Assembly (NCBI GenBank): GCA_021848765.1 | Contig: JAJZTU010000067.1 | Location: forward strand, 1-13,221 | Direction of reading: 5' to 3' | DNA from: Bacillota bacterium | Lineage (GTDB): Bacteria > Bacillota > GCA-003054495 > Carboxydocellales > JAJZTU01 | Length of the DNA stretch: 13,221 bases | In this document: positions 1-6,625 of the stretch, one piece after another | How positions within the stretch are numbered: the stretch's first letter is position 1 | How the letters are laid out: every line of letters begins with the position of its first letter | Notes under the pieces: model-generated | Databases searched by the model: none | What the model was told of the DNA's origin: nothing | What the model saw: only the letters and a program-made list of their open reading frames with translations | Translations under genes and position numbers: made by a program

Positions 1-158
1 CCATACCGGAGCCGACAGATAGTTTTTCCGGTCAGTTAAGGGTTCGGATGCCCAAATCCCTCCATAAAGCCCTAGCCGATAAGGCTAAAGAGGAGGATAT
101 TAGCCTAAATCAACTCATCATCTACCATCTGGCCCGGGGGGTAGGGCACAACAGTTAA
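1..158 (+). CDS. HicB-like antitoxin, C-terminal fragment (5' end outside window)
   Basis: This is the 3' end of a plus-strand gene. The frame is open from the left edge (first full codon at position 3) to TAA at 156-158, giving 51 visible residues. The tail reads RVRMPKSLHKALADKAKEE followed by DISLNQLIIYHLARGV. That pattern (RMPKSLH, then an alanine/lysine-rich helix, then SLNQ and a hydrophobic helix) is typical of the ribbon-helix-helix DNA-binding domain at the C-terminus of HicB antitoxins. Family knowledge: HicB neutralises the HicA mRNA interferase and represses its own operon. If this is a hicAB pair, hicA should lie to the left, outside the window. It could instead be another RHH/Arc-type regulator, because the HicB N-terminal domain cannot be seen. 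It is the only plus-strand gene and converges on ynfA. Confidence 0.62.
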   Translation, partial: IPEPTDSFSGQLRVRMPKSLHKALADKAKEEDISLNQLIIYHLARGVGHNS

Positions 159-181
159 GAGAGCCATAACGGCTCTCTTTT
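157..181 (+). terminator. Intrinsic terminator of the HicB-like gene
   Basis: A perfect 9-bp inverted repeat, AAGAGAGCC (157-165) and GGCTCTCTT (171-179), encloses the 5-nt loop ATAAC and ends in TTTT (178-181). The last two bases of the upstream stop codon lie in the stem. The T run is short but follows a strong stem. It lies between convergent genes and might also act weakly on minus-strand transcripts leaving ynfA, where the trailing sequence is only TTAA. Confidence 0.75.
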
Positions 182-227
182 GAGTCGACTCCTTTGCGGC
201 CTTATCGGCCAATTCCTTGGTTCCTAA

Positions 228-560
228 TTAACCCTGGGGTCTCGGGAACCAAATGATAATCCCCGCTCCCACCAGGGCAATAAGTGTGCCAATCCAATCA
301 TACTTGTCAGGGACTTTGTTATCTATTAGCCAACCCCACAAAACCGATAGAATGATAAACACTCCACCATAGGCTGCATAGACCCGGCCAAAATTGGGGT
401 ATTGCTGCAGTGTTGGTATAATCCCATAGCCCACCAAGACTATGGCGCCAACCAGACCCCAGGCAAATCCTTTCCCCTCCCGGAGCCACAGCCAGATAAG
501 GTAACCACCGCCAATTTCTGCCAGACCTGCCAGGACAAAGAGTACTGCCGATCTCAGCAT
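228..560 (-). CDS. ynfA: YnfA/UPF0060 family small membrane protein
   Basis: A 110-residue, very hydrophobic protein with four likely transmembrane helices: about residues 3-24 (SAVLFVLAGLAEIGGGYLIW), 32-50, 60-80 (YAAYGGVFIILSVLWGWLID) and 88-106. Length, helix layout and the motifs GLAEIGGGYLIW and RVYAAYGGVFI match the YnfA (UPF0060) family, which resembles small multidrug resistance transporters. The physiological substrate is not established. The frame is open further upstream, but ATG at 558-560 is preferred because AGGGAGG lies 7 nt upstream and only here does the protein begin as family members do. The ribosome binding site overlaps the end of ligA, whose stop is 4 nt upstream, so translation is probably coupled. 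It is the last gene of the pcrA-amj-ligA-ynfA transcript. Confidence 0.88.
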   Translation of the reverse strand: MLRSAVLFVLAGLAEIGGGYLIWLWLREGKGFAWGLVGAIVLVGYGIIPTLQQYPNFGRVYAAYGGVFIILSVLWGWLIDNKVPDKYDWIGTLIALVGAGIIIWFPRPQG

Positions 561-564
561 CTTT

Positions 565-2592
565 CTACCTCCCTTGAACGCCTGACTTGCTTTCCACCAA
601 ATCCAGGAATTGTTGCTCATCCAGGATGGGGATGTCCAACTGGACAGCCTTGTCATACTTGGAACCGGCATTCTCGCCCACTACTACATAACTGGTCTTC
701 TTGCTGACACTGCCGCTGGTTTTGCCCCCCAATTGCTCAATCATTTCCTCAGCCTCTTTACGGGTAAACCGGGTAAGGGTCCCGGTCAGCACAAAGTTTA
801 GCCCCGCAAAAGACAGGTCCCCGGATGTTAGAGCGAACTCCTGCGGGTCTACTCCCGCTTGTTTTAAGCGCCCCACCAGTTCCCGGTTTTCCTCCTGATG
901 AAAAAACCCGACGATGCTTTCCGCCATTTTGGGACCAATCTCCGGTATGTTCTGCAGTTCTTCCTGGCTTGCTGTCATCAGCTTGTCCATGGAACCAAAG
1001 TGCTGGGCCAGGAGTTTGCCGGCCCGGGAGCCTACGTGACGGATACCCAGAGCAAAGATGAACTGGGCCAGGGAGTTGGCTTTGCTTTTCTCCAGCGCCT
1101 CAAGGAGGTTTTGGGCAGATTTTTCACCCATGCGCTCCAACTGCACCAGGTTTTCCGGTTTAAGATAATAAAGGTCTGCAGCATCCCTAATCAGGCCGTT
1201 CGCCAGCAGTTGGGCCACTACAGCAGGCCCCAGGCCGTCAATATTCATGGCATCCCGGGATACAAAGTGAATGATTCCCTCCCGCAGTCGGGCCGGACAG
1301 GAAGCATTTGTACAGCGCAGGGCCACTTCACCGGTGAAACGGACCACCTCACTCCGGCATTCCGGGCAGCGGTCAGGTATCCGGTAAGCCTGCTCCGTCC
1401 CACTGCGTTTCTCCTTCAGTACTTCCAATACCTCGGGGATGATATCCCCGGCTTTATGAATGACCACCGCATCACCGATGCGGATATCTTTTTCATCAAT
1501 AATATCCTGGTTGTGAAGGGTAGCCCTGCTGACAGTGCTTCCCGCCAGGGAAACCGGTTCCAGCACTGCCGTTGGAGTGACTACTCCTGTCCGGCCTACC
1601 CGGACAATAATATCTTTGACCACCGTAGTGGCCTGTTCTGCCGGAAATTTATAAGCAATAGCCCAGCGGGGGCTTTTGGCAGTAAAGCCTAAAAGCTCTT
1701 GCTGGCGCAGGGAATTTACTTTGATTACCATCCCGTCAGTATCATAGGGCAGTCCATGGCGTTTTTCCGCCCACCGCTCAATATACTTTACGACCTCCTC
1801 CATGGAGGCGAACACTGCCACATGGGGATTAATATTAAAACCCATTTCCTTTAGCAGCTCCAAAGCCTCCCAGTGGGTCTTGACTTCTAACCCCTCCAGG
1901 TAGCCTATGGCATAAAGAAAAGCATTTAAGGACCGTTTGGCAGTAACCCGGGGGTCCAGTTGGCGCAAAGAGCCTGCTGCAGCATTACGCGGGTTGGCAA
2001 AGGGAGGTTCCCCGGCCAGTTCTTTCTCCTCATTTAGCCGGGCAAACTCTTTTTTGGGCATAAAGGCTTCACCCCGGACATCCAGGGCAGCTACATTTTT
2101 CTTAAGCTTAAGCGGTATGGAACGAATTGTTTTCAGGTTCTGGGTAATATCCTCTCCCACTTCCCCGTCGCCACGGGTCGCCCCCCTGTTAAATAAGCCA
2201 TCTTCATAGGTCAGGGAAATGGCCAAGCCATCGATTTTCAGTTCTACCACATATTCTACAGGTCCCCCACCCAGGCCGGAGCGCACCCTGCGGTCAAATT
2301 CCATAAGCTCAGCTTCTCCAAAAGCGTTGCTGAGACTCAGCATGGGCACCCGGTGGCGTACGGTTCCAAATTCCTTCAGGGGTGCTCCCCCTACCCGCTG
2401 GGAGGGCGAATCAGAGGTCACCAACTCAGGATATTTTTCTTCCCAGGCCAAGAGTTTTCCCATCAGCCTGTCGTACCGGGCATCAGTGATCTGGGGATTA
2501 TCCAGGACATAGTACTGGTAATTATGATGTTCTATCTCCTCCCGGAGCTTTTGTAACTCCAGTCGGGCTTCCTCTTCGGTTTTAGACAACAT
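565..2592 (-). CDS. ligA: NAD-dependent DNA ligase LigA
   Basis: Seals nicks with 3'-OH and 5'-phosphate ends using NAD+, in replication and repair. The 675-residue protein has the full family layout: an N-terminal Ia domain with HNYQYYVLDNP (about 23-33); a nucleotidyltransferase domain with the adenylated lysine in ELKIDG (K119) and TRGDGEVGEDIT; an OB fold from about 312; a four-cysteine zinc finger (C409, C412, C427, C432); helix-hairpin-helix repeats, for example NIPEIGPKMAESI; and a C-terminal BRCT domain (about 593-670). Length fits the family (about 670). The frame extends six codons further to a GTG at 2610, but that has no clear ribosome binding site. ATG at 2592 has GGGGGG three bases upstream and gives a normal N-terminus. 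It sits 81 nt after amj. The pcrA-ligA association is common in Firmicutes. Confidence 0.97.
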   Translation of the reverse strand: MLSKTEEEARLELQKLREEIEHHNYQYYVLDNPQITDARYDRLMGKLLAWEEKYPELVTSDSPSQRVGGAPLKEFGTVRHRVPMLSLSNAFGEAELMEFDRRVRSGLGGGPVEYVVELKIDGLAISLTYEDGLFNRGATRGDGEVGEDITQNLKTIRSIPLKLKKNVAALDVRGEAFMPKKEFARLNEEKELAGEPPFANPRNAAAGSLRQLDPRVTAKRSLNAFLYAIGYLEGLEVKTHWEALELLKEMGFNINPHVAVFASMEEVVKYIERWAEKRHGLPYDTDGMVIKVNSLRQQELLGFTAKSPRWAIAYKFPAEQATTVVKDIIVRVGRTGVVTPTAVLEPVSLAGSTVSRATLHNQDIIDEKDIRIGDAVVIHKAGDIIPEVLEVLKEKRSGTEQAYRIPDRCPECRSEVVRFTGEVALRCTNASCPARLREGIIHFVSRDAMNIDGLGPAVVAQLLANGLIRDAADLYYLKPENLVQLERMGEKSAQNLLEALEKSKANSLAQFIFALGIRHVGSRAGKLLAQHFGSMDKLMTASQEELQNIPEIGPKMAESIVGFFHQEENRELVGRLKQAGVDPQEFALTSGDLSFAGLNFVLTGTLTRFTRKEAEEMIEQLGGKTSGSVSKKTSYVVVGENAGSKYDKAVQLDIPILDEQQFLDLVESKSGVQGR

Positions 2593-2643
2593 TATCCCCC
2601 CAATTCGCACAAAGCTGGGTAATCAATACGCCTGACTCACTAC

Positions 2644-2679
2644 AGTGAACTAAAACTAGATAGTGAACTGAAATTAGAT
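2644..2679. repeat. Two tandem 18-nt direct repeats at the amj-ligA junction
   Basis: Copy 1 (2644-2661) is agtgaactaaaactagat and copy 2 (2662-2679) is agtgaactgaaattagat. They abut and differ at two of 18 positions. Copy 2 overlaps the last two codons and the TAA stop of amj. Just beyond copy 1 the sequence TCACTACAGTGA makes a small inverted repeat with 5-bp arms. It may be a replication-slippage duplication or a protein-binding site. No third copy was seen nearby. Confidence 0.8.
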
Positions 2680-3510
2680 CAAGTGCGCGACCAGTCTAAT
2701 CAGTTCCGCAGCCGGAATGAAAATCAACTGGGCCAACACAGTCCCGGCAATCCTGCTAAAGGCCAGGTACATGACCATGCTTTTGACATCTTCTTCTGAG
2801 CGTACCCCGCGGATGGCCTGGTCAGTAATAGTCGCTACCATTGGGTCCACAATAGTAGCTAACAGAATCTGAGCTCCCCCGTTGACAATAGATGAAAGCA
2901 TGGCCGCTGTTTTACCGAACTCCGGCACCAGGCTGCCGGCATATAGCGCAGACAAAACCCCGGTGGTAAAAACTCCGGTAATCAAGACATTGAGAGTTAG
3001 TAGCCTCTTAGGAATGTCCTGACGTTTAGCCCGGTTTAATGCGCCGGCGCCGGGCAGGTAAACACCGGCAAGAACCCTGCTTACCCTTCCCGGGCTAAGC
3101 AAAGCTCCCAAAAGCAAGGGAATAGAACCTGTCCGCTCAAACAGGAAAATCCCCTTGGACATAAGTCTCACAAAGCTGGGTATCAGCATGGTACCCATGA
3201 CCGTCCCTAAAGTGGCGCTGGCCAGCACTAAACGGATATCCCAGCTCAGGCTGACCAGGTGCTCGCCATACAGGGCGCTTCCCCGCTCCACCCCCGCGAA
3301 GAGCTTGTCACTGATCTTAGCCAGGAGAGGAGCCTGAACGGTATTAGCCGTACTGGAGATGAGGAAAATTACGTTGAACAGTGAAAAGGCAATAGCCAGG
3401 CGCTTGGTCCTTACCCCAGCCAGCCGGACAGAATAATTAAGTGTGTTAATTAAGTGGATAATGGTAGTCATTACACAAACTATAATCAGCCGTACAGTGA
3501 GGTCGCTCAC
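2674..3510 (-). CDS. amj: Lipid II flippase, Amj/YdaH family (DUF2837)
   Basis: A 278-residue polytopic membrane protein with several hydrophobic segments, no signal peptide and short basic loops. The N-terminal block HLINTLNYSVRLAGVRTKRL, followed by IAFSLFNVIFLISSTANTVQAPLL, is the hallmark of the Amj family. The family is named for Bacillus subtilis Amj (YdaH), an alternative to MurJ that flips lipid II across the membrane for peptidoglycan synthesis. Function here is assigned by family likeness only. The start is GTG at 3508-3510, with GGAAGGGGA ending 9 nt upstream. The ribosome binding site partly lies in a small inverted repeat, CTTCC-TTCA-GGAAG (3524-3537). It starts 50 nt after pcrA and ends 81 nt before ligA, all on one strand, so it is probably co-transcribed with DNA-repair genes. 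That is an unexpected partnership for a cell-envelope protein. Confidence 0.85.
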   Translation of the reverse strand: MSDLTVRLIIVCVMTTIIHLINTLNYSVRLAGVRTKRLAIAFSLFNVIFLISSTANTVQAPLLAKISDKLFAGVERGSALYGEHLVSLSWDIRLVLASATLGTVMGTMLIPSFVRLMSKGIFLFERTGSIPLLLGALLSPGRVSRVLAGVYLPGAGALNRAKRQDIPKRLLTLNVLITGVFTTGVLSALYAGSLVPEFGKTAAMLSSIVNGGAQILLATIVDPMVATITDQAIRGVRSEEDVKSMVMYLAFSRIAGTVLAQLIFIPAAELIRLVAHLI

Positions 3511-3560
3511 TAATTTGTATCCCCTTCCTTCAGGAAGCCGGTAGTTGCTTGTGACAAAAG

Positions 3561-5783
3561 TTAGAGCTTCTTTAGTTTCGCATACTGGGCAATTAGCTTC
3601 TTCACTCCCCCTGAGGGGAAAGCTATGCTGATTTCAGCATCAGGCCCTTCGCCCTTTACACTGACAATTACCCCGGGGCCGAACTTGGCATGTTCCACCT
3701 TATCTCCCAGGACGTAGTTTAGGGTGGCAGCGCCGGCAGTGGAAGCCATTCCCCCTGCTATAGCCTGAAGCACAGGCTTACGGGGCCTGCCGTAACCATC
3801 AACCGGGTCTACAGTAGTAGTGAACTGCTCCGGGATTTCCTCCAGGAACCGGGAAGGGGGATTGTTCGAACTACGGCCAAACATGGTGCGCTGCCAGGCA
3901 TGGGTCAGATAGAGCTTTTCCCGGGCCCGGGTGATGCCCACATAGCACAACCGCCGTTCTTCCTCCAACTCTACCTGGTCCAGTTGAGACCGGGCATGGG
4001 GAAATACCCCTTCCTCCATCCCCACCAGGAAAACTACCGGGAACTCCAGCCCTTTAGCACTGTGCAGGGTCATCAGGACCACCGCATCCGAGGATTCTTC
4101 ATAAGTATCCAAGTCACTGACCAGGGAAATCCCGGCCAGGAAATATTCCAGGGAAGGGTCTTCACTGTTCTTGTCAAAGTCAGCGGTAACTGTCCGGAAT
4201 TCCTGAAGGTTCTCAATCCGGGTCTGGGCCTCTATTGTATTTTCCTCCTGAAGCTCAGCCAAATAACCCGTCTTTTCCAAAATATCGTCCACCAATTGAG
4301 TTAGGCTGATCTGGCCTAACTTCTGGCGTAAAGCATCCATAAGCTTCCGGAACCCTTCCATAGGCTTGGTAGCCCTGGCGGTAAGTCCGGGAATTTCCTG
4401 CAGCCTGTTCAGGGCTTCTAAACCTGTGATACCCCGGTCAGCGGCAAAGGCCAGCACTTTTTCCAGCGATGCTTCCCCGAGGCCACGTTTGGGAACGTTG
4501 ATAATCCGCCGCAAAGCCACGGAGTCTGCAGGGTTGGCCAGTACCTTCAGATAAGCCAGAATGTCCTTAATTTCCTTGCGCTCATAGAATTTCAGGCCCC
4601 CTACAATCTTATAAGGCACCCGTGATTTCATTAATTCTTCTTCCAAAACCCGGGACTGGGCATTGGTCCGGTAAAGGACGGCAAAATCCCTGTAAGGCCG
4701 CCCTTCCTTATGCTTGAGAGTAGAGATGCGGTCCACTACATAGGTGGATTCCCAGCGTTCATCCTCCCCCCGGTAAGTAACAATCTCCTGCCCCTGGGTA
4801 TTTTCCGTCCACAAGTGTTTCTCTTTGCGTTCGGAGTTATTGCGGATTACATAGTTAGCCGCTTCCAGGATAGTTTGGGTGGAGCGGTAGTTCTGCTCCA
4901 GCTTGATTACCCTGGCTTCAGGGTAATCCTGTTCAAAGTTGAGGATATTGGAAATATCCGCTCCCCGGAAGCGGTAAATGGACTGGTCGGCATCCCCTAC
5001 CACACACAGGTTGCGGTGCCGGTGGGCCAGGAGATTGATGAGCCTGTACTGGGCATGGTTGGTATCCTGGTATTCATCCACCAGGATATAGCGGAACCGG
5101 TCCTGGTAGTAGCGCAGGACCTCAGGATGTTCATCAAACAGCCGCACAGTAAACATCAGGAGATCATCAAAGTCCAGGGCATTGTTCTGCCTCAGCTTCT
5201 GTTGGTACAGCCTGTAGATCTCCGCTGTCTTTTCGGCAAAGAAGTCGAAAGCCTGCCGGGCAAACCGGTCCGGATTCTGCAGCTTATTCTTAGCCTCACT
5301 GATGAGGGAGGCTACTGCCCGGGGAGCGAATTTCTTGTCATCCAGGTTGAGCTCTTTCAGGCACTGCTTGATCAGGGTCTGCTGGTCAGCAGTATCATAG
5401 ATGGCAAAGTTGCTGTCATAACCCCCCTGATTTCCGGCGCTGTTCGCGTAACTGCTTTGAACCCCAACGCTGTTAAGGTTCCCAATTTCCCGGCGCAGGA
5501 TGCGGTTGCAACCGGAGTGGAAGGTAGATACCCAAATATCCCGGGCATCCTGGCCCAACAGGTGCTGGACGCGCTCCTTCATTTCTCCTGCGGCTTTGTT
5601 GGTAAAGGTAATGGCTAAAATACTATAGGGTTTTACTTCTCTCTCCTGAATCAGGTAGGCAACACGGCTGGTCAAGACCCTGGTCTTGCCGCTGCCCGCC
5701 CCGGCCAGGATGAGGAGTGGCCCCCCGGTATGCTTTACTGCTTCCCGCTGAACAGGATTCAGGCCGAATAATAGCTTGCTCAC
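3561..5783 (-). CDS. pcrA: ATP-dependent DNA helicase PcrA (UvrD/Rep family)
   Basis: A superfamily 1A 3'-5' helicase for repair, rolling-circle replication and clearing of obstacles on DNA. The 740 residues carry all core motifs: Q motif GLNPVQREAV (7-16), Walker A AGAGSGKT (27-34, K33), Ia AITFTNKAAGEMKERV, II LVDEYQDT (D236, E237), III VVGDADQSIYRFRGA (261-275), IV LEQNYRSTQTIL (295-306), V TLHSAKGLEFPVVF (572-585) and VI YVGITRAREKL (614-624). The C-terminus (about 690-740) has the Tudor-like module (GDKVEHAKFGPGVIVSVKGEG) that binds RNA polymerase in other PcrA proteins. An open frame runs 14 codons further to a TTG at 5825. GTG at 5781-5783 is preferred because GGAGG lies 6 nt upstream and the predicted transcription start falls downstream of the TTG. 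Oddity: residues about 102-123 form a small polar insertion absent from B. subtilis PcrA as I recall it. Confidence 0.96.
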   Translation of the reverse strand: MSKLLFGLNPVQREAVKHTGGPLLILAGAGSGKTRVLTSRVAYLIQEREVKPYSILAITFTNKAAGEMKERVQHLLGQDARDIWVSTFHSGCNRILRREIGNLNSVGVQSSYANSAGNQGGYDSNFAIYDTADQQTLIKQCLKELNLDDKKFAPRAVASLISEAKNKLQNPDRFARQAFDFFAEKTAEIYRLYQQKLRQNNALDFDDLLMFTVRLFDEHPEVLRYYQDRFRYILVDEYQDTNHAQYRLINLLAHRHRNLCVVGDADQSIYRFRGADISNILNFEQDYPEARVIKLEQNYRSTQTILEAANYVIRNNSERKEKHLWTENTQGQEIVTYRGEDERWESTYVVDRISTLKHKEGRPYRDFAVLYRTNAQSRVLEEELMKSRVPYKIVGGLKFYERKEIKDILAYLKVLANPADSVALRRIINVPKRGLGEASLEKVLAFAADRGITGLEALNRLQEIPGLTARATKPMEGFRKLMDALRQKLGQISLTQLVDDILEKTGYLAELQEENTIEAQTRIENLQEFRTVTADFDKNSEDPSLEYFLAGISLVSDLDTYEESSDAVVLMTLHSAKGLEFPVVFLVGMEEGVFPHARSQLDQVELEEERRLCYVGITRAREKLYLTHAWQRTMFGRSSNNPPSRFLEEIPEQFTTTVDPVDGYGRPRKPVLQAIAGGMASTAGAATLNYVLGDKVEHAKFGPGVIVSVKGEGPDAEISIAFPSGGVKKLIAQYAKLKKL

Positions 5784-5826
5784 TTTAAACCTCCATGATG
5801 TGTCAATATTAGTGTCACCGGACAAT

Positions 5827-5835
5827 ATTATACCA
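5827..5835 (-). promoter_or_regulatory. Extended -10 promoter for pcrA operon
   Basis: On the minus strand the sequence TGGTATAAT is a perfect extended -10 (TGn plus TATAAT). A second TATAAT lies just upstream at 5835-5840. No good -35 hexamer is seen at 16-18 nt spacing (TGTTCA is the nearest), as is common with extended -10 promoters. Transcription should begin near 5820, leaving a leader of about 37 nt before the GTG of pcrA. The site lies in the 59-nt gap between the doc-like toxin gene and pcrA. Confidence 0.55.
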
Positions 5836-5842
5836 TTATAAC

Positions 5843-6229
5843 CTAAACCTGAACACAGTTTTCCTGAAGCCAGCAGGCAATGTCCTCCCAGCCTACTTTT
5901 CCTTCAGCAATACCCAACGTGAAGTCAACCATTTCCCGCTGGGTCACCTTCAAAGCAAAACCTCCTTTCCTCAACATCAGAGCTGCCGCAGCAATTCCAG
6001 CGCGTTTATTCCCGTCAACAAAGGGATGGTTTTGGATAATAGAGTGGGTAAGCACGGCAGCTTTAGCAAATAGATTTGGGTACAATTCTATACCGTCAAA
6101 GGTAGCCTGAGGCCTTGCTACCGCTGATTGCAGCAGCCCAATATCCCTCACTCCGGCTCTTCCCCCGGTTCGCTTGACCACCCTGTAATGGATGTACAGA
6201 ATCTCCTCAGCAGAAAGAACCGGCATCAC
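5843..6229 (-). CDS. doc: Doc/Fic-family (death-on-curing) toxin
   Basis: A 128-residue Fic-fold protein of the Doc family. The active-site loop is HPFVDGNKRAG (H68, D72, N74, K75, R76). The N-terminal block LSAEEILYIHYRVVKRTGG and the stretch DIGLLQSAVARPQATFDG are typical of Doc toxins. In phage P1 Doc the loop has lysine where AMP-transferring Fic proteins have the second glycine, and the enzyme phosphorylates EF-Tu to stop translation. The lysine is kept here, so kinase activity is the likely inference. GTG at 6227-6229 is chosen because GGAG lies 8 nt upstream; ATG at 6224-6226 is the alternative. The GTG overlaps the TGA of the antitoxin gene by 4 nt, a sign of translational coupling. 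The toxin looks intact. Confidence 0.9.
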   Translation of the reverse strand: MMPVLSAEEILYIHYRVVKRTGGRAGVRDIGLLQSAVARPQATFDGIELYPNLFAKAAVLTHSIIQNHPFVDGNKRAGIAAAALMLRKGGFALKVTQREMVDFTLGIAEGKVGWEDIACWLQENCVQV

Positions 6230-6471
6230 TTAGCCAACTCCTTCAACGCTACTTCATAGTCAGTGATAAACTCTTCCACTAACTCAGCGAATCCAGGCTC
6301 AATCTTGGTTTCCGGATACAGGGTCAGGGGTTTGAGGACAACCTCTTTACTGCCCTTGTTGACTGAAACCACTACCTGGGAACCGTCCTGCAGCCCCAAC
6401 TCCTTTAAAATTTCCTGGGGCAAGGCCACGACATGACTATTGCCGGCTTTAAATATCTTACGGACTTCCAC
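6226..6471 (-). CDS. AbrB/MazE-fold antitoxin partner of Doc
   Basis: An 81-residue protein with an N-terminal SpoVT/AbrB/MazE swapped-hairpin DNA-binding domain. VRKIFKAGNSHVVALPQEIL (residues 3-22) is followed by KELGLQDGSQVVV and KEVVLKPL. The acidic, amphipathic C-terminal tail (FAELVEEFITDYEVALKELA) probably binds and inhibits the toxin. The frame is open up to a TTG at 6513, but that lies upstream of the predicted -10. GTG at 6469-6471 follows GGGGG with 7-nt spacing and starts the conserved domain at a normal place. It precedes the Doc-like toxin with a 4-nt overlap, the standard antitoxin-first order. Autorepression through its own promoter is expected from the family but not shown here. 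Confidence 0.85.
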   Translation of the reverse strand: MEVRKIFKAGNSHVVALPQEILKELGLQDGSQVVVSVNKGSKEVVLKPLTLYPETKIEPGFAELVEEFITDYEVALKELAK

Positions 6472-6501
6472 ACAAACACCCCCGTATATACTGTTATTAC
6501 C

Positions 6502-6510
6502 ATTATAACA
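6502..6510 (-). promoter_or_regulatory. Extended -10 promoter for the toxin-antitoxin operon
   Basis: The minus strand reads TGTTATAAT, an extended -10 (TGn plus TATAAT). A TTTTAA about 17 nt upstream is a poor -35. Transcription should start near 6495, about 24 nt before the antitoxin GTG at 6471. Around it, TTATTACCATTATAA (plus strand, 6494-6508) forms an imperfect dyad that could be an antitoxin operator. Confidence 0.5.
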
Positions 6511-6526
6511 CAACCGGCCTGGGATT

Positions 6527-6588
6527 AAAAGGAAAAACAGACCAGGTACTCATCTGATCTGCTACAAATTCGGATAGATCCTGGTTTG
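6527..6588 (-). terminator. Probable terminator of the his operon
   Basis: Read on the minus strand after hisIE, ACCAGG (6585-6580) pairs with CCTGGT (6546-6541). A possible inner stem is formed by GATCT/AGATC (6576-6580 with 6556-6560). The 3' arm is followed by CTG, TTTTT (6537-6533), CC and TTTT (6530-6527). The stem is imperfect with a long loop, so strength is uncertain. Its place between hisIE and the toxin-antitoxin promoter makes it a sensible end of the his transcript. The rest of the 6472-6625 gap holds only the toxin-antitoxin promoter. Confidence 0.45.
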
Positions 6589-6625
6589 AACATCCTTTTT
6601 TAGCATGGGCGCCGGGAGGACGTCA

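Noticed and set aside
198..210. GGCC-TTATC-GGCC hairpin beyond the left-edge terminator
   Set aside because: The stem is short with no T run on either strand. The strong terminator at 157-181 already accounts for the junction.
898..1692. Long plus-strand open frame (264 codons) inside ligA
   Set aside because: It lies wholly antisense to a ligase with all expected motifs, has no family-like sequence, and is explained as a shadow of the coding strand.
4710..5618. Long plus-strand open frame (302 codons) inside pcrA
   Set aside because: It is antisense to the conserved helicase motifs and shows no recognisable domain or convincing translation signal.
5851..5863. Possible LexA (SOS) box upstream of pcrA
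   Set aside because: GAAC followed by ACAG and TTTTC matches only one half of the Firmicute GAAC-N4-GTTC site; the second half is wrong.
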